From Bolinopsis microptera (lineage: Eukaryota > Ctenophora > Tentaculata > Lobata > Bolinopsidae): 64,000 nucleotides of DNA. The translations under genes were made by a program, and so were the position numbers. The notes beneath the pieces were generated by a model that did not search any database, was not told where the DNA came from, and saw nothing but the letters and a program-made list of their open reading frames with translations. Shown here piece by piece: positions 9,030-20,704 of this stretch. How positions within the stretch are numbered: the first letter of the stretch is position 1; each line of letters begins with the position of its first letter. The DNA lies in NCBI RefSeq assembly GCF_026151205.1, contig NC_087073.1, positions 16,511,837 to 16,575,836 on the forward strand. Direction: 5' to 3'.

Positions 9030-12000
9030 GTCAAAAAAAAAAGGATCCCAAAAATTTTTTTTCAAAAAAAAAATCTTTTAAAAAAAAAGTGAATTTTGGG
9101 GAAAAAAAAAAATTTTTAAATCCCGGGAAATCTTTTTTTTAAATTTAAATTTTTTAATACATTTTACTTTACATTTTCAAAATTTTTTTAAACCCCCCTT
9201 ATCCCCCCAAAAAACCCTTTTTTTTAAATAAAAAATTTTTAACCAAATACCCAAAAATTTAAAATTTAAAAAAACAAATTTTTTTTAATCAATTTTTAAA
9301 TTTAATTTAAACCAAATAACTCTAAAATAAATTAAATTTCAAAGAAAGGGGAAGACCCCCTTGAGGAGGAAGAAAAATTTCCCCCTTTTTTCCCCCCCAA
9401 AAACCTTTAACCCCACCCCCTTTAAATTCCCCCTTTTCAAACCCAAAATTTTAAAATTAAAAAAAAACCCCTTTTATTTCCTAAATTTTTTAATAACATT
9501 TTCTTAAAATTTTTAAAATTTAAACCAACCCCCTTATTAAATACACCAAAAAAAAAAAAACTTTACCCTTTACACAAAAATTTTTTAAAAAAATTTTTAA
9601 ACCCCTTAAAAATTTTTTTCCCCTTATCACCCACGGGTTTTTAAAAATAAAAATTTTAATTTCGGCTCAACAAACCAAATCCCAAAACCCCGATTTTCCC
9701 CCCAAATACCTTATAATTAAAAGGTATAATCCCCCCTTTAAAAAATTTCCCCCTAAAAAATTCCCCCACCTTTTTCCCCAAACCCTCCCCCTATTCCCCC
9801 TCCCCCCCAAACCCTTCTCTACCCCCAACAACCCCCCCCCAAAAAACCCCTCCCGAAAATTATATCCGCAAAAATTGTCTACCACAACCAAATTCCCCCC
9901 CCAAATATTTCCCCCCCCCCAATATTCTCCCTTTCCCCCCCAATTTTCCCTTTCTTCCCCCAAAACAATTCCCCTTCCAAACCCAAATTTCTCCCCCCAC
10001 AACATTCTCCCCCAAAAATATTGGGTCCCCCCCAAAAATTCCACTCCCCAAAACCCCAAACATTCTCCCACCCAACTATTCCCCCTACCAATTTCTCTTC
10101 CCCCAACATTCCCCCCCCAACAAACTTTCCCCCCCCACCCCCAATTACCAAAATTTCCCCGACCACAAAAAATTCCCCCCAACCCCCCAAACATTCCCCC
10201 CCCCCCCAACAACCCCTAACCCCCAACAAAACCTTTTTCCCCCCCACAAACTTCCCCAATCCCCCCCAAACCCCCCCTTTCCCAAAAATATTCCCCCCCC
10301 ACAACCCCCAAAAACCCCCACCCCCCCCAAAAAATTCCTCCCAAACCACCCCCCCCCAAAAATTACAACCAAATTCTCCCCCCCAAAAACTTTCCCCCCC
10401 CACCAAAAACACCTCCCCCCAACTAATGCTCAAAACCGCGAACTATTGCCCTTAACCACGAACTTTTTCCTTTTTTTCCCCGAACCTTTTCTCTGAAATG
10501 ACGAACTGATTCTTTTCCCCCCCAAACTAAATTTTCCCCCCAAACCCCCCAACCCCCCCCCTCCCCCGTCCAGAATATTGTTGAGAGAAGTTTCATACCA
10601 CGAACCCCACTTCTCTTAGCCCCCCTAAAACCCCCTGGGCCACAAATTTTCTGAATCCCCCCCTTGCCCAAATTTTCTTGGCCCCCCTGCCTTTAATTTT
10701 CCTACCCGGAAAAAACTTCCCTTTTTAACCCCAAACCTTTTGCCCTTTCGGTAAAATTTTCACCCGCCCACCAAAGGGCACTTTTGGGTAAACAAAATCT
10801 CCTTAAAACTTTGCTTTCTTTTTTCACTTTCCCCTTGCACCCAGCCCCCACTCCCATCATTCTTTTCCTTGTTCCCTCTGGCGCAAAACCTCCGTTAAAG
10901 TAAAAACATAAGGATGGGGGTTTTTGGGAAAGATTTGGTTTCCCATGTATTTGCTGGTTTTTGGCAAAAAGTTTCCCTCCTGTACATTTGGGTAAAACTG
11001 TTTCCTTTTAAAAACCCCGGGCTATCTTTTTTTTAGGGTCAATCCCTGCAACCCCCGCTTTCCCCTTACAAACCCTTTTTTTCCCCTTGTTTTGTCTTAC
11101 AGCAATAGCCCTCCGTAATAAATATGGGGTATGGATAACACCCGGGACATTCGTTGGTGGGGTGGCTTCCCCCTTTTTGCAAAATGGTTTCGCTCTTGAA
11201 CCCCCCGATGGAGGGGCGCTTTGGGGTCATCTCTTCAGGTATTTTCCCACAGCACTCCTTGAGAAAAAAATGTGCTTTAAACAGGAAGACTTTTTAAAAA
11301 ATTAAAATTTTAACTTAATTTTTAAAAAAACCCCCCAAATGGGCCAGGCCCTTTTCGGTTTATATCTGTAGAAATTTTGTTTGCCCGATTTTTTTATCTT
11401 TCCCCCAAAATTTTTGGCCCCAAACTATTTCATTTGGAAAAAATCTTGCTTGGCTTATTAAAAATAAACCCCGTTTAAAAAGGTTTTCCAAGGGGGAAAA
11501 AGAACGACAAATAACATCCGTTTAGGTCCCTTTCCCCCCTTAAAAACCCCAAAAAATAAAAATCCCCTTTTGCTCTGGTTAATAAAACACCCCCCCCTCC
11601 CGATGGGCCCCCCATAATGTTTTTTTCCCCCGATCCCCCGAAAAATTTTAAACCCCAATTTTGGTACCCCAAAAAAATTTTTCTAAAAATGGGGAAAATT
11701 CTTTTTTACCAAAACCGGGTGGAAAATTTTTCCCCGTTTTCCAAATTTTAAAACCCTTTAAAAATGGAAAATTCTATTTTGTATTCCCTTGGTTTTTTAA
11801 TGATTTTTATGGGATTGGGTCGTTATGAGCTTGGTGACTGTTGCTTGTTGGGTTTTTGGGGGTGCGACGGTAGAGTGTAGGGGGGGGTGTAGAGGGAAAT
11901 GGAGGGCAAAAAAAAATAAACCAAATTTAAGGGGGGGGGGGGGGGGGGGGGGGGAACCATATTAAATATATTAAAGTATTCCCCGGGGCAAAATTGGGAA

Positions 12001-12048
12001 AAAAAAATACTTTTTAATTTTACTTTAAAAAAAGGGGTTTGGCCCCCC

Positions 12049-12086
<38 letters not shown>

Positions 12087-12460
12087 AAAGGCCGTGCTTA
12101 TTTCTTACGTTTTACTTGTACTTCGACGCAAAAAAAATTTAATATTTATATGTCATTGGCTTAAAAAACTACCTAATTAAAATTCTTTTTTTTTTTACTT
12201 TTTTTTTGGGGGCAATTTAAAGGGGGTTCCCCCGTGTTTAGCCAAGGGGGGGGGGGGGGGTTGGGGGGGGGGGGGGGGGGAACCATTTTTTTAAAAATAT
12301 TTTTAAAGGGATTTTCCCCGGGGCCAAAAACGGGAAAAAACCCCAAAATTTTAAAAACTTTTAAAATACCTCAATTAGAAAAATTTTTTTCTTTCGTTAA
12401 ATTTTCTTTAAAGAAAATTTATTTTTTCCCCTCAAAATTTGTGTTTGCAAGATAAGCCTG
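9030..12460. other. Corrupted consensus, counterpart of ~31320-34160
   Basis: Anchors such as AACACCCGGGACATTCGTTGG (first 20 bases, ~11129) and CTCTTCAGGTATT show this is the same locus as 31320-34160. Between the anchors bases are replaced by copies of their neighbours and homopolymers are inflated; long runs of C, G, A and T dominate. The Cys-rich gene (around 10700-11310), the 20-bp minisatellite (around 9870-10470) and two hairpin elements (around 11930-12085 and 12245-12375) can be located only roughly. The pattern fits an uncorrected low-accuracy read, not mutation. Reading frames here are meaningless. Confidence 0.85.
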
Positions 12461-12496
12461 TTTTAGGACTAGTACATGAATTTCCATCCAGATTGG

Positions 12497-12966
12497 TCAA
12501 AAATTGGCTGAGCTATGAGCTTTAAAAAATATGCCCATATTTGGGCATACGCTTTTGCCCAATTCGCTTTTGACCAAATTCGATAAAATTTCAATATTTT
12601 TTAATGAGACTAACTCTATGTGAAAGATATAACTCAGTGTTTGTTGAATATAGTGGATACTAAGTAAAAAGACCTCCATGAACAAAATTGGGAAAATTGC
12701 ACATAATATCTCGGTTCGGAATACTAGCCAAAATGACTTCATTAAAATTGAAATAACTCCATCAGTTTTCAATATTTTTTCAAGAACTTTTTGGAATAGA
12801 TTAATAATTGCATTTCAAGCTTATTTTGGGCAACAATTTTTGAAGTAGGCCTCCAAGGAGATAGGGATATATTAAAGTATATTAAAGTATATCCCCGGGT
12901 CAAAATCGGGAAAAATCCTACATTTTAATATACTTTAATATGGTTGCCCCCCCCCCCCCCCCCCCC
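12497..12966. repeat. Composite repeat R1 plus hairpin family P, copy b
   Basis: About 350 bases (R1, 12497-12845, containing CTCGGTTCGGAATACTAGCC) are followed by a family-P hairpin (12846-12966) ending in a 20-base C tract. The same composite stands at 34160-34657 (its duplication partner) and 28200-28642 (outside the partner relation), so R1 is an interspersed repeat in its own right. A ~70-91 codon minus-strand frame in R1 is present in all three but matches no family I know. Confidence 0.75.
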
Positions 12967-14279
12967 AACCCTTTATGATGAGAAATACTTCTCGTTTGAA
13001 TTTGATACCTCACAATACGATACCTCTTTCATTTTAAGGAGAGTTCAGATTTATTATAAAGTCCGTTTCCTTCAGTGTGCCGTTGGAGTTGGCATCCCCA
13101 CTGCCAAAACAAAGCCTCCTACGCATGCGTAAGTATTGTACATAATCTTCCCTAATCTTGCATTGTGCAACTTTAATTTCACTTCGTCGATTTTTAAATT
13201 TGTAGATTGATCAGATCAACTTGAGTGTCTCCCAAATTTTATTTTTTGTCTCTAAAATTTAACTAGCTCCTCTCACAGCCGGTGAACAGAAAAGAGATAA
13301 CACCTGCAGTAATTGTAACGTGCAGAACAAACGCTTCCTGAAAATCGTGAAACCTACTCCCGCTCTTTTCCCAGAGATTTTAGATGAGATAAGAAATTTC
13401 CTATTGGACTATTTAATGACATGACCAATTAGTCTTGTGTTGGGGTTTAAGACTGTTAAATATTTTGTATTGTAATTGTGTTTTGCCAATTTTTGTTTTT
13501 AGTTGCGATATTTTTAACGACATGCTATGCAGATAAATTCAGGGGATAACCCATTATATTGCAGCATTAACTGTATTATTGTTTTTATTCAATAGCTACG
13601 ACTATTTGCATTGGCATGAATTATCAGATTAACTTATATTCGGAGTTTGGACTAAAGTCAAAATCACTCGTGCCACAATCGTGACTGAAATTAGAATTTA
13701 ATTGGTATGAATCTCTTTTATATCAAAAGGTTTTGAAAATCAGGTAAACTCTTGCTAACAATTGTATTTTAAATTTTCGTCCTTTGGGCCATTACTTATT
13801 ACTTATGTTTACTGGGACGTCATTTTTGGGAGAACAGTTTCGGTAAATTTCTATGAACTATTTGTGTATATAATGTTAGTGTTTTAGATCATAGATATCT
13901 ATTTTAGATACTTGCTTTATCTCTATCATCTACTTGCTACTATGGTGCCAGAATCTGAATGAGTTAAACTTAAAGCTTCTTGTGCGATGAGGTCAGAGGT
14001 AGAATTTGATAAAAATTTGACAAGTGCTTTCGTTATACTTTTAAAGTAATTGCAGTGTTGGTATCAAAACTGATTTTAATAACATTAACAGGAAGATCAC
14101 GGGCAACCCTGAAATGTTTTTGCCATAACACACAAGTTTGAATATAATATTAATTGTCATCTCCGAAGTTAAATATTGTTGTTTGTTGTTGAGTCCTCAC
14201 GACCTAATTAGTTGTCTAATTTGTTGGAACTGAAAATGTATTTGTTGAATCAGAATTTAAGCTGCTTGATTATGATTAA
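12967..14279. other. AT-rich non-coding stretch
   Basis: No gene or repeat family was recognised; matches 34658-35970 closely with scattered substitutions. No frame of useful length. Confidence 0.6.
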
Positions 14280-15590
14280 CAGTGCAGGCGCGGCGCTCTT
14301 TTCATGCAGCGTGAGAAGCAAGCTAGGTAAGATCATGGTTCCTAGCGACATGTAGTCAGATCTTGACCATTGTTAATGGTCTGGCCCGGCGCGCGCTACT
14401 TCGTAGCACTTGCCGTCGGGCCAGTAACATTTCGAGAAGAAAGCGGCGCGCGCTACTTCGAAGAAATTTAGACGAGTAACATCCGTCAAAGTCAGATCCC
14501 TCGAGCACGCACAGTGCTTTATATTATAGTGTTTGGTTGATACACGTAACTTTCTATACCACTTTTTGCGCGCGAAACGAGGTACACAACGTGGAAAAAC
14601 ACTAAGACGGCCCCGCCCCAGGCTAGTTATTGGTTGTAGCGCGATTTGTACATTGTAGGTTAATAACCTACCAAGACGCGCGCCGAGTTGGACTCGTCGA
14701 CGGTCTAATATTTGAAATAAATATTTTACGAGTATCACTTGTTAAAACGCGCGCGATGCGCTACTTCATACTTTTGACTTTGCCGCGCATCCAACAATCC
14801 TTTACTTCTCGCAACAGCCATTCGTTAGATCGGCGATGCGCTACTGCGGCCTCGCCGAGCTATGAATAATATATTTGTATCACGTGGTGACCCCACTGTC
14901 GCTTCACTATAGTAGAGTTGACGAGTTGTAGAATTTTTCACCTGTAGAGTTTCTACGATACAGGATTCACATAGCCATGTGTATACGCGTACTGCGTGAC
15001 GCGCTTGTTTCACAACAAGCGGTCGCGCGCTACTGCAAGCGAGAGGGCTCTGGTTAGAGCAAGATACAGGAGGAGCCGCGCGCACTCGTGCGCGGCGGGT
15101 CATACAACGTATGATAAGATACACCTGGTTGATACAAAAGTGATAATTACTTTATTGAGTATAACAACACAATAGTTGTTATTCCGAAATAATTTAAGTT
15201 ACACAATTTTAATTATTTGCAAATGTGTAGGGATAATTTAGAAATTTTATATAATACTATATTTGATATTGTACTAGTTTAAAAAATAAATAAATCGAGT
15301 TTGTATTTTAAGGACCTATAGTAATATTTAATTGACGAAACCAATTCTTCGCAGCTCGGTGAGGCCCAATAGCACATTTCGTTAACGGGTGATACTCGTA
15401 AAATAGTTGTTCCATATATTGGGGACCGTCGACGAGTCCAACTCGGCGCGCGTCCTGGTACATGGTAGGTTGTAACAACCTACAAACATTTCGCCGATCT
15501 ATCGAGGTTGTTGTTGCGAGAAGCATAATTGAGTGCGCAGCGCGGTCCAGTAACGCATCGCGCTACAATAGCACTATGCACTTGCTAGTA
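14280..15590. repeat. GC-rich island of repeated and inverted modules, copy 1
   Basis: Modules GCGCGCTACTTCG, CGAGTTGGACTCGTCGACGG and TTTTACGAGTATCACYYGTTA recur. The left set (about 14664-14745) returns in inverted orientation at about 15375-15470. A short palindrome CCGCGCGCACTCGTGCGCGG lies near 15076. Related modules occur at 50870-51275. This looks like a fold-back or non-autonomous element assembled from several repeats; no frame with a recognisable product. Confidence 0.6.
14363..14490. mobile_element. 128-bp insertion with 8-bp target duplication
   Basis: Copy 2 has a single GTCAGATC at this site. Copy 1 has it twice (14355-14362 and 14491-14498) with 128 bases between, so the empty and filled sites are both visible. 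The ends TTGACC and GTCAAA are short imperfect inverted repeats. An 8-bp duplication is typical of hAT-type non-autonomous elements. It contains two GGCGCGCGCTACTTCG modules like those of its surroundings. Confidence 0.75.
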
Positions 15591-16460
15591 TGTAGTATTT
15601 GAATGGAAATCTGGGCTTTTAATACATATTATAGGCTGTATATTGTTCGTTCACAAAGAAAACAACAATTTCAAGAAAACAACAATTTTATTTATTATCA
15701 ATTAAAGCAGACAAAAATATATTTCATATATATATAACTAGCACGAACTTTAGATCAGATATCTTAGGGGACTTGGAGTAGCAAGAGATTGACTAAAAGG
15801 TATATAACTTTTACAAAGATACGTCGAGAAGAATCCAGGGTGATACAGGATCGGAGAGTGCAGACCAAAAGTTTACGCACCCACCTTTGCCTCCTGAGTT
15901 CTTGGTTGGGTAGAAATTTATGCAAACTTGGTCGTTTATACTCCAAGTCCCTTTCTTAAAAGAAGTAGTATTAACTATGTCTAGAGTTAGCTTCGTTCAA
16001 TAATAACAATATCAATATAATCAATATCAATACCAGATAAACCTACCGAATAAATTATTAAATATCAATTAATTCATTCCGATAAAAAATTTTATAGATT
16101 TAGATATTTAACTTATCTAAAAACATTACAACAAATGTTTAAAAAGCGCCCAAAATCGATTTGAAAGATTTTCTGTCTATAGTACAATCATGATAGTAAT
16201 AGTAAGTGTGTGCCGCTGCAATTAGATTTGATTACTGCAATTTAAAATTGTTTGGAGTCCAAGTATCTTTTAAGTCAGCTGCCTGTGCTTGTATTAATAG
16301 TGCTTTGGTTCTCAGTTTTATCAAGCTAATGGACGTTTCTAAGCAATTGCTTGAAGTTAAAATTCAAGCAAAAAAGAACTGAATGGATTGCTCTTGTTGT
16401 GGCAGTAAATTTGTTAGGCTGTAGAGTTTTGTTGGAGAGCAGACCGGGCGCTTTACTAGG
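15591..16460. other. Non-coding stretch containing the copy-2 insertion sites
   Basis: AT-rich with no recognised gene. It holds the empty sites for both retrotransposon insertions of copy 2: TTAAATATCA (about 16055) and CAATTGC (about 16344). Confidence 0.6.
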
Positions 16461-16735
16461 TCAGTGATGTTTTGGGGATGGAAGTTTAATTTTTTGCTTT
16501 ACTGAGGAGTAAAGGAAACAGTCTATTAATACGTGATTTTCGTCCTCAATAGGCTTGAGCCCTTTGCTAAAAAGCAGTAAGTGCTCCAACGTTCTTCTCT
16601 TAGTACACTGTATATACAAGGGGGGGGGGGGGGGGGGGGGGGGTTCGTATCTGTCCCTTTCGACGTAGAGGTTGTGCTGTGGCAGCTGATATGTGATACG
16701 AAACCTTGTCAAGCTTTTTCAAACATCAGCTATTT
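16461..16735 (-). pseudogene. LINE ORF C-terminal remnant, copy 1
   Basis: The minus-strand frame reads EHLLLFSKGLKPIEDENHVL then IDCFLYSSVKQK. This resembles the C-terminal zinc-binding region of many non-LTR retrotransposon reverse transcriptases (IEDExHxLxxCxxY). No catalytic RT core remains nearby. A 24-base G tract (16620-16643) interrupts the frame; the partner in copy 2 has only 7 Gs there. Confidence 0.4.
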
Positions 16736-16904
16736 TGATCATTCGTAGATGTGCCTCTGGTTCAAAATCATGTTTAATTGGATAACAGAATTTAAGTTTT
16801 GGCGAGGAGGTATTCACGAATTCTTCCCTCATGTTATGACTGATTTGGGCGGAGAGCTTAGATTTTGAGGAAGATGAGTGGTGAAACTTGTATTTGGTGA
16901 GAAT

Positions 16905-17390
16905 CAACACATTCATTTTTCGAGGGTGTCTATCCTTATAGCTAGACAATTACCATTGCTTAAATTATCTGTATACTGTTCGAAACATTTTTGGTCAGGT
17001 AGATTTGCTTACGTAAATTTTGTAGATATTTTACTGTACTATTTTATATTGTATACAATTTTACGGACGAAATGATCCCAGGGGGGACTCCTAACCCACC
17101 GCTTCGGCTGGTAGTTGATTCACCGATCACAAGCAAGAGCCACTTTGGTCTACTTGCTGTGAGGTGTCTCAGCTACATGGGTTGGGGGTCCCCCCCCCCC
17201 CCTTTTTTTTGTTTTTGTAAAAATCAACACATCTGTGCAATATTTCCTCGAGTTTTCAAAATGTGTGCCATTTTTATAACTTCTAATCCATTGTATTGGT
17301 TTATTCATTTTTCGAGGGTGTCTATCCTTATAGCTAGACAATTACCATTGCTGGAATTATCTGTATACTGTTCAAAACGTTTTCATATCT
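16905..17390. repeat. ~80-bp direct repeat, two units
   Basis: CATTTTTCGAGGGTGTCTAT and the following ~60 bases occur at about 16914-16990 and again at about 17306-17385, in the same orientation, with a few substitutions. Both are present in copy 2. Probably part of the decayed LINE zone. A C tract at 17190-17202 lies between them in copy 1, where copy 2 has a short deletion. Confidence 0.65.
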
Positions 17391-17925
17391 CCTCGGTTGT
17401 ATGAAGATGGGTCCTACCAAAAGATCAACATCTTCTTGTGGTACTCCTTTAGTACATCAATGTAGTGTACTGTTAACATAGTACTATACTACAATATGCA
17501 TGTACAGGGAGTTCCCAATTTTCAGCTGAGAATGCTCAATTCAATATATACATGAAACTCTGCTACTTTGGCCAATCAGGTTAGGTACCTAAGTGGACAT
17601 TCCAACACCACTCACCAGTGCGCCGGGTCAGTGTTGGACTGCCTTAGGATGTGTTCAATGAAACAATAAGTTTTGAATGAATGAAATACCTGACAATCTA
17701 CACTCCTATAAAAATTAAAAAAGCATGAGTAACTCGTAGTGATTTATGATTTCTAAAAACTTTAAATTAAACTTGGCGCTCACAGGTCCTCATGATCATG
17801 TGATCGCCGCATGAGGTTCTGTAAATGCGCAGGGCACCTTCGAGCTTATATTATTCACCTTACTGAGGCAGTCAACCAACGCGCAGCTTTATTTTTATGA
17901 TATGATATGTTTTGATTGTTATTAA
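17391..17925. other. Non-coding stretch
   Basis: No gene recognised. Matches 42150-42670 of copy 2 apart from the private insertion at 42005-42148. Confidence 0.6.
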
Positions 17926-17927
17926 TA

Positions 17928-19355
17928 CGGGTATCGGCCTTACAAAATGACATGAAAAAGGAGATGGCTCTGAAATGCACAAAAATGAGTTTTGTTCATG
18001 TTTTATTATCCAGATAGGTAGTTCAACAAGTATATTTTTCTTCCCGGGGGTTGATTTCATTAAATAACCGTAAATTTTGCGATAAAAATTGTCATCTTTG
18101 AAATCTTCCAAAAAAACATGCCTTACAAAATGACAATTTCGTTACAGCTGTCATTTTTTAACAGCAGCCTATAGAAATTTGATTTCACCTAGGACAGTTA
18201 GATAAATATAATATATTGAAGATTAGAATAGCTTTTACAGGAAAAAGGATGGTTGGAAAAAGTTGGGCAACTTTGCGTGAGATTGTGCCTTACAAAATGA
18301 CAACCCAAAACGGCATCACTCCAAATCCGATTTGGGAAAAAGTTTCATTATTCTTTCACGTGTCTTACTGTTAGATATATATGTTGTTTATATTATACCA
18401 GTTCTGTTTTTACCAGAATATATTAAAAAAGGAACATTTTTTATACTTTGAAAAAATTGAAAAAATGTCATTTTGTGAGGCGTAAAAATCATTTTTTGTT
18501 TTCATACTTGAACACAGTATTTGGTTCTATTTGATATGTTCTATGCCTGGATAGATCACTTTTCAGTGTTTAGTTAACGTTTGACATGTATTACTCTCTG
18601 CTTTCACAAAATAGAAGCTTTATTTCGTTGAGTTTTGAAATATTTTTAAAACGTTTTGATATCAGAGCTGCACTTTTGTAATGCTTACTTGATTGTTAAC
18701 TGTCAGATTATGATTATATTTAACTCCTTCTTGTATTGACTGTTTCTGATCCATTTTAGATGATGAAAGTAATTCAATCTGAAACACTGTCATTTTGTAA
18801 GGCTTTCGGTGTCATTTTGTGAGGCATTTTTATCAAAATTGATGATCAAACGAACACATATAGGCTCATCATAAGCTTACTGGGTTTTAGAATACCAATG
18901 ATTAGACAAGGTGCATCCAATATAAATATGCCATCTTTGTATCATAAAATAAAACTGTCATTTTGTGAGGCATAACACTGTCATTTTGTGAGGCTAGGTC
19001 GTTTTTTTGTCATTTTTCCTACCAAAGTCACTAAATCAGTTTTTTTATTTAACCAGAGTAGTCTTTGATTGACATAAGTCATGGTAGTACCTGGTTTCCT
19101 GGGGTTAAATTCAAAACTTTGGTCTCCATTCTGGTTAACAGTTAGGCGGGGCAATGACTGAACAGCAAAAACGTCCAAATTTATGTAAGAAATATAGATT
19201 TTATGTCATTATCATTCCTTGGGAAGTGTTAATTAATGCTTTTTCTTTCATACAGTAAAAGGAATAGGGTTCAATGTATAGGGAACCTAAGCTACAGCAT
19301 GGTCTATGTCGACTGTCATTTTGTGAGGCCTGTCATTTTGTAAGGCCGATACCCG
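17928..19355. mobile_element. 1.43-kb terminal-inverted-repeat element with TA target duplication
   Basis: Copy 2 has the intact empty site ATTAATAAATACC. Copy 1 has the element between two TA dinucleotides (17926-17927, 19356-19357). The ends are perfect 25-base inverted repeats starting CGGGTATCGGCC and continuing TTACAAAATGACA. The 16-mer GCCTTACAAAATGACA occurs three times in the left half (17937, 18120, 18287). Its reverse complement occurs seven times in the right half (18466, 18788, 18810, 18956, 18979, 19314, 19331), five of these with G for A. No transposase frame is present, so it is non-autonomous. TA duplication suggests a Tc1/mariner-like or related partner; the 16-mers may be transposase-binding sites (inference). 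Confidence 0.88.
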
Positions 19356-19357
19356 TA

Positions 19358-20704
19358 AATACCAAAATTTAAATTTGTTTTCCTAAAAAAAATTTGTTTT
19401 CCTTTTCAATGAAACAATAAGTTTTATTTTACATTCCTTTCATAAATAAAATAAGAGCTTAAACCACGAATTAGTTAACTAGAAGTAAACTTGAGGAAAT
19501 ATTCTTTAGTGGTTGTATATAATTATTTAAAAAACTTTATTTGTTAGATCCCAAAGAAGCCCCATCCTCTGCTTTATCTCAGTAGCAGCATGAGCCCTGG
19601 TTTCCTGCCATATTGAAGGTACAGGTACGGTAGTGGATTGAGGGTACCAAGATCTTCCCTGTTGAGACACTTCTTCAAGATACCGACATCCCTCTTTTGG
19701 ATATGTGCCAAGGGTCGACACTCAACATTGTAGTTCCTTGATGATTCTCTAATGTAGAATTATTATTATTATTATTCTAATGTAGCTATGATTATTGTTC
19801 ATGATTGAAAACTTGATAAACCGGATAAAACTATTGTTAAAAAAAGTAAAGGAAAGTGGAGCAAAATGTATTCGACATTACATTATCACACATCTATGCA
19901 AAGTAGCATCAAACTATAACATGATAAAAAGTCAAATACAATCAAATACAATTTGAATAAATATTACCTTGTATACATTATAATTGAAATGAAATAAAAT
20001 ACAGTATGTTTATCCTGCTTACATCAACACTCAAAATTAAAATAAAGATTGCCGATGTCGAAGAAGCCTTACAACATACTCAAAAAACTAGGTACTCAAT
20101 TTGTGAATGTGATAGTAAAAAATGTAAGAACCAAAGTACTTTATTTGACATAAAAATTGTATCACACATGCGCTGCTTATCACTCATTATTATATATCAC
20201 TCACTTTAATATCTTATTCTCACAAAAAAAATTACCACTTCACTTCTGATATAATAATGTTTATTTTTGTCTACTTTGGCTACTTTGGCTATCTGTTGAC
20301 GAATAGCTTGATCTTCAGGTGATCGATCTGGAGAAATGAAAACAGGTTTATGATCTTGACACAGTCTCAGTTTTCAGATATTTACAAATATCTGATGAAC
20401 GGTACTAGAATTACCTAGCGAACTTATAGTCTATCCAGTTTATCTAGCCCTTTCTCTGTCACTTACTTAACAACAGTAGAACTGTTACATACAGTTTTGC
20501 CTCAGTATGTGGACTACAATATTGGGTACAATTTGGCTGTGCCTTCTTTGTTCATTATTTGAACCAGTAGTTTTCTATCATTGTGGCATCTAAAACAAAT
20601 CTTTTTAAATCTACATTTTTCTAATCTTCAACCCTTGAATAGAATGGAACTGAAAGTTATCATGTGAGTTTATCAAGATAGAATGGAAACATACGACCGG
20701 CAAG
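19358..20704. other. Non-coding stretch upstream of DCAF12-like copy 1
   Basis: AT-rich with no recognised gene. A 64-codon minus-strand frame (19527-19721) is kept in copy 2 but has no recognised match. Any 5' UTR exon or promoter of the DCAF12-like gene should be here but cannot be pinpointed. Confidence 0.5.

Noticed and set aside
9667-10671. Long Pro-rich and Gly-rich reading frames on both strands
   Set aside because: They lie in the corrupted block and arise from inflated C/G runs. The partner region in copy 2 has no such frames.
12497-12772. 91-codon minus-strand frame repeated at 28106-28423 and 34216-34467
   Set aside because: It follows the R1 interspersed repeat and matches no family I know. 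Its ends differ in each copy, so it is probably carried passively.
15420-15460. Hammerhead-ribozyme-like look of GACGAGTCCAACTCGG
   Set aside because: The CTGANGA box and following GAAA are not present in the right order; it is a simple CGAG/CTCG stem.
19527-19721. 64-codon minus-strand frame kept in copy 2 (42846-43040)
   Set aside because: Conserved only because the segment is duplicated; no recognisable domain or partner exons.
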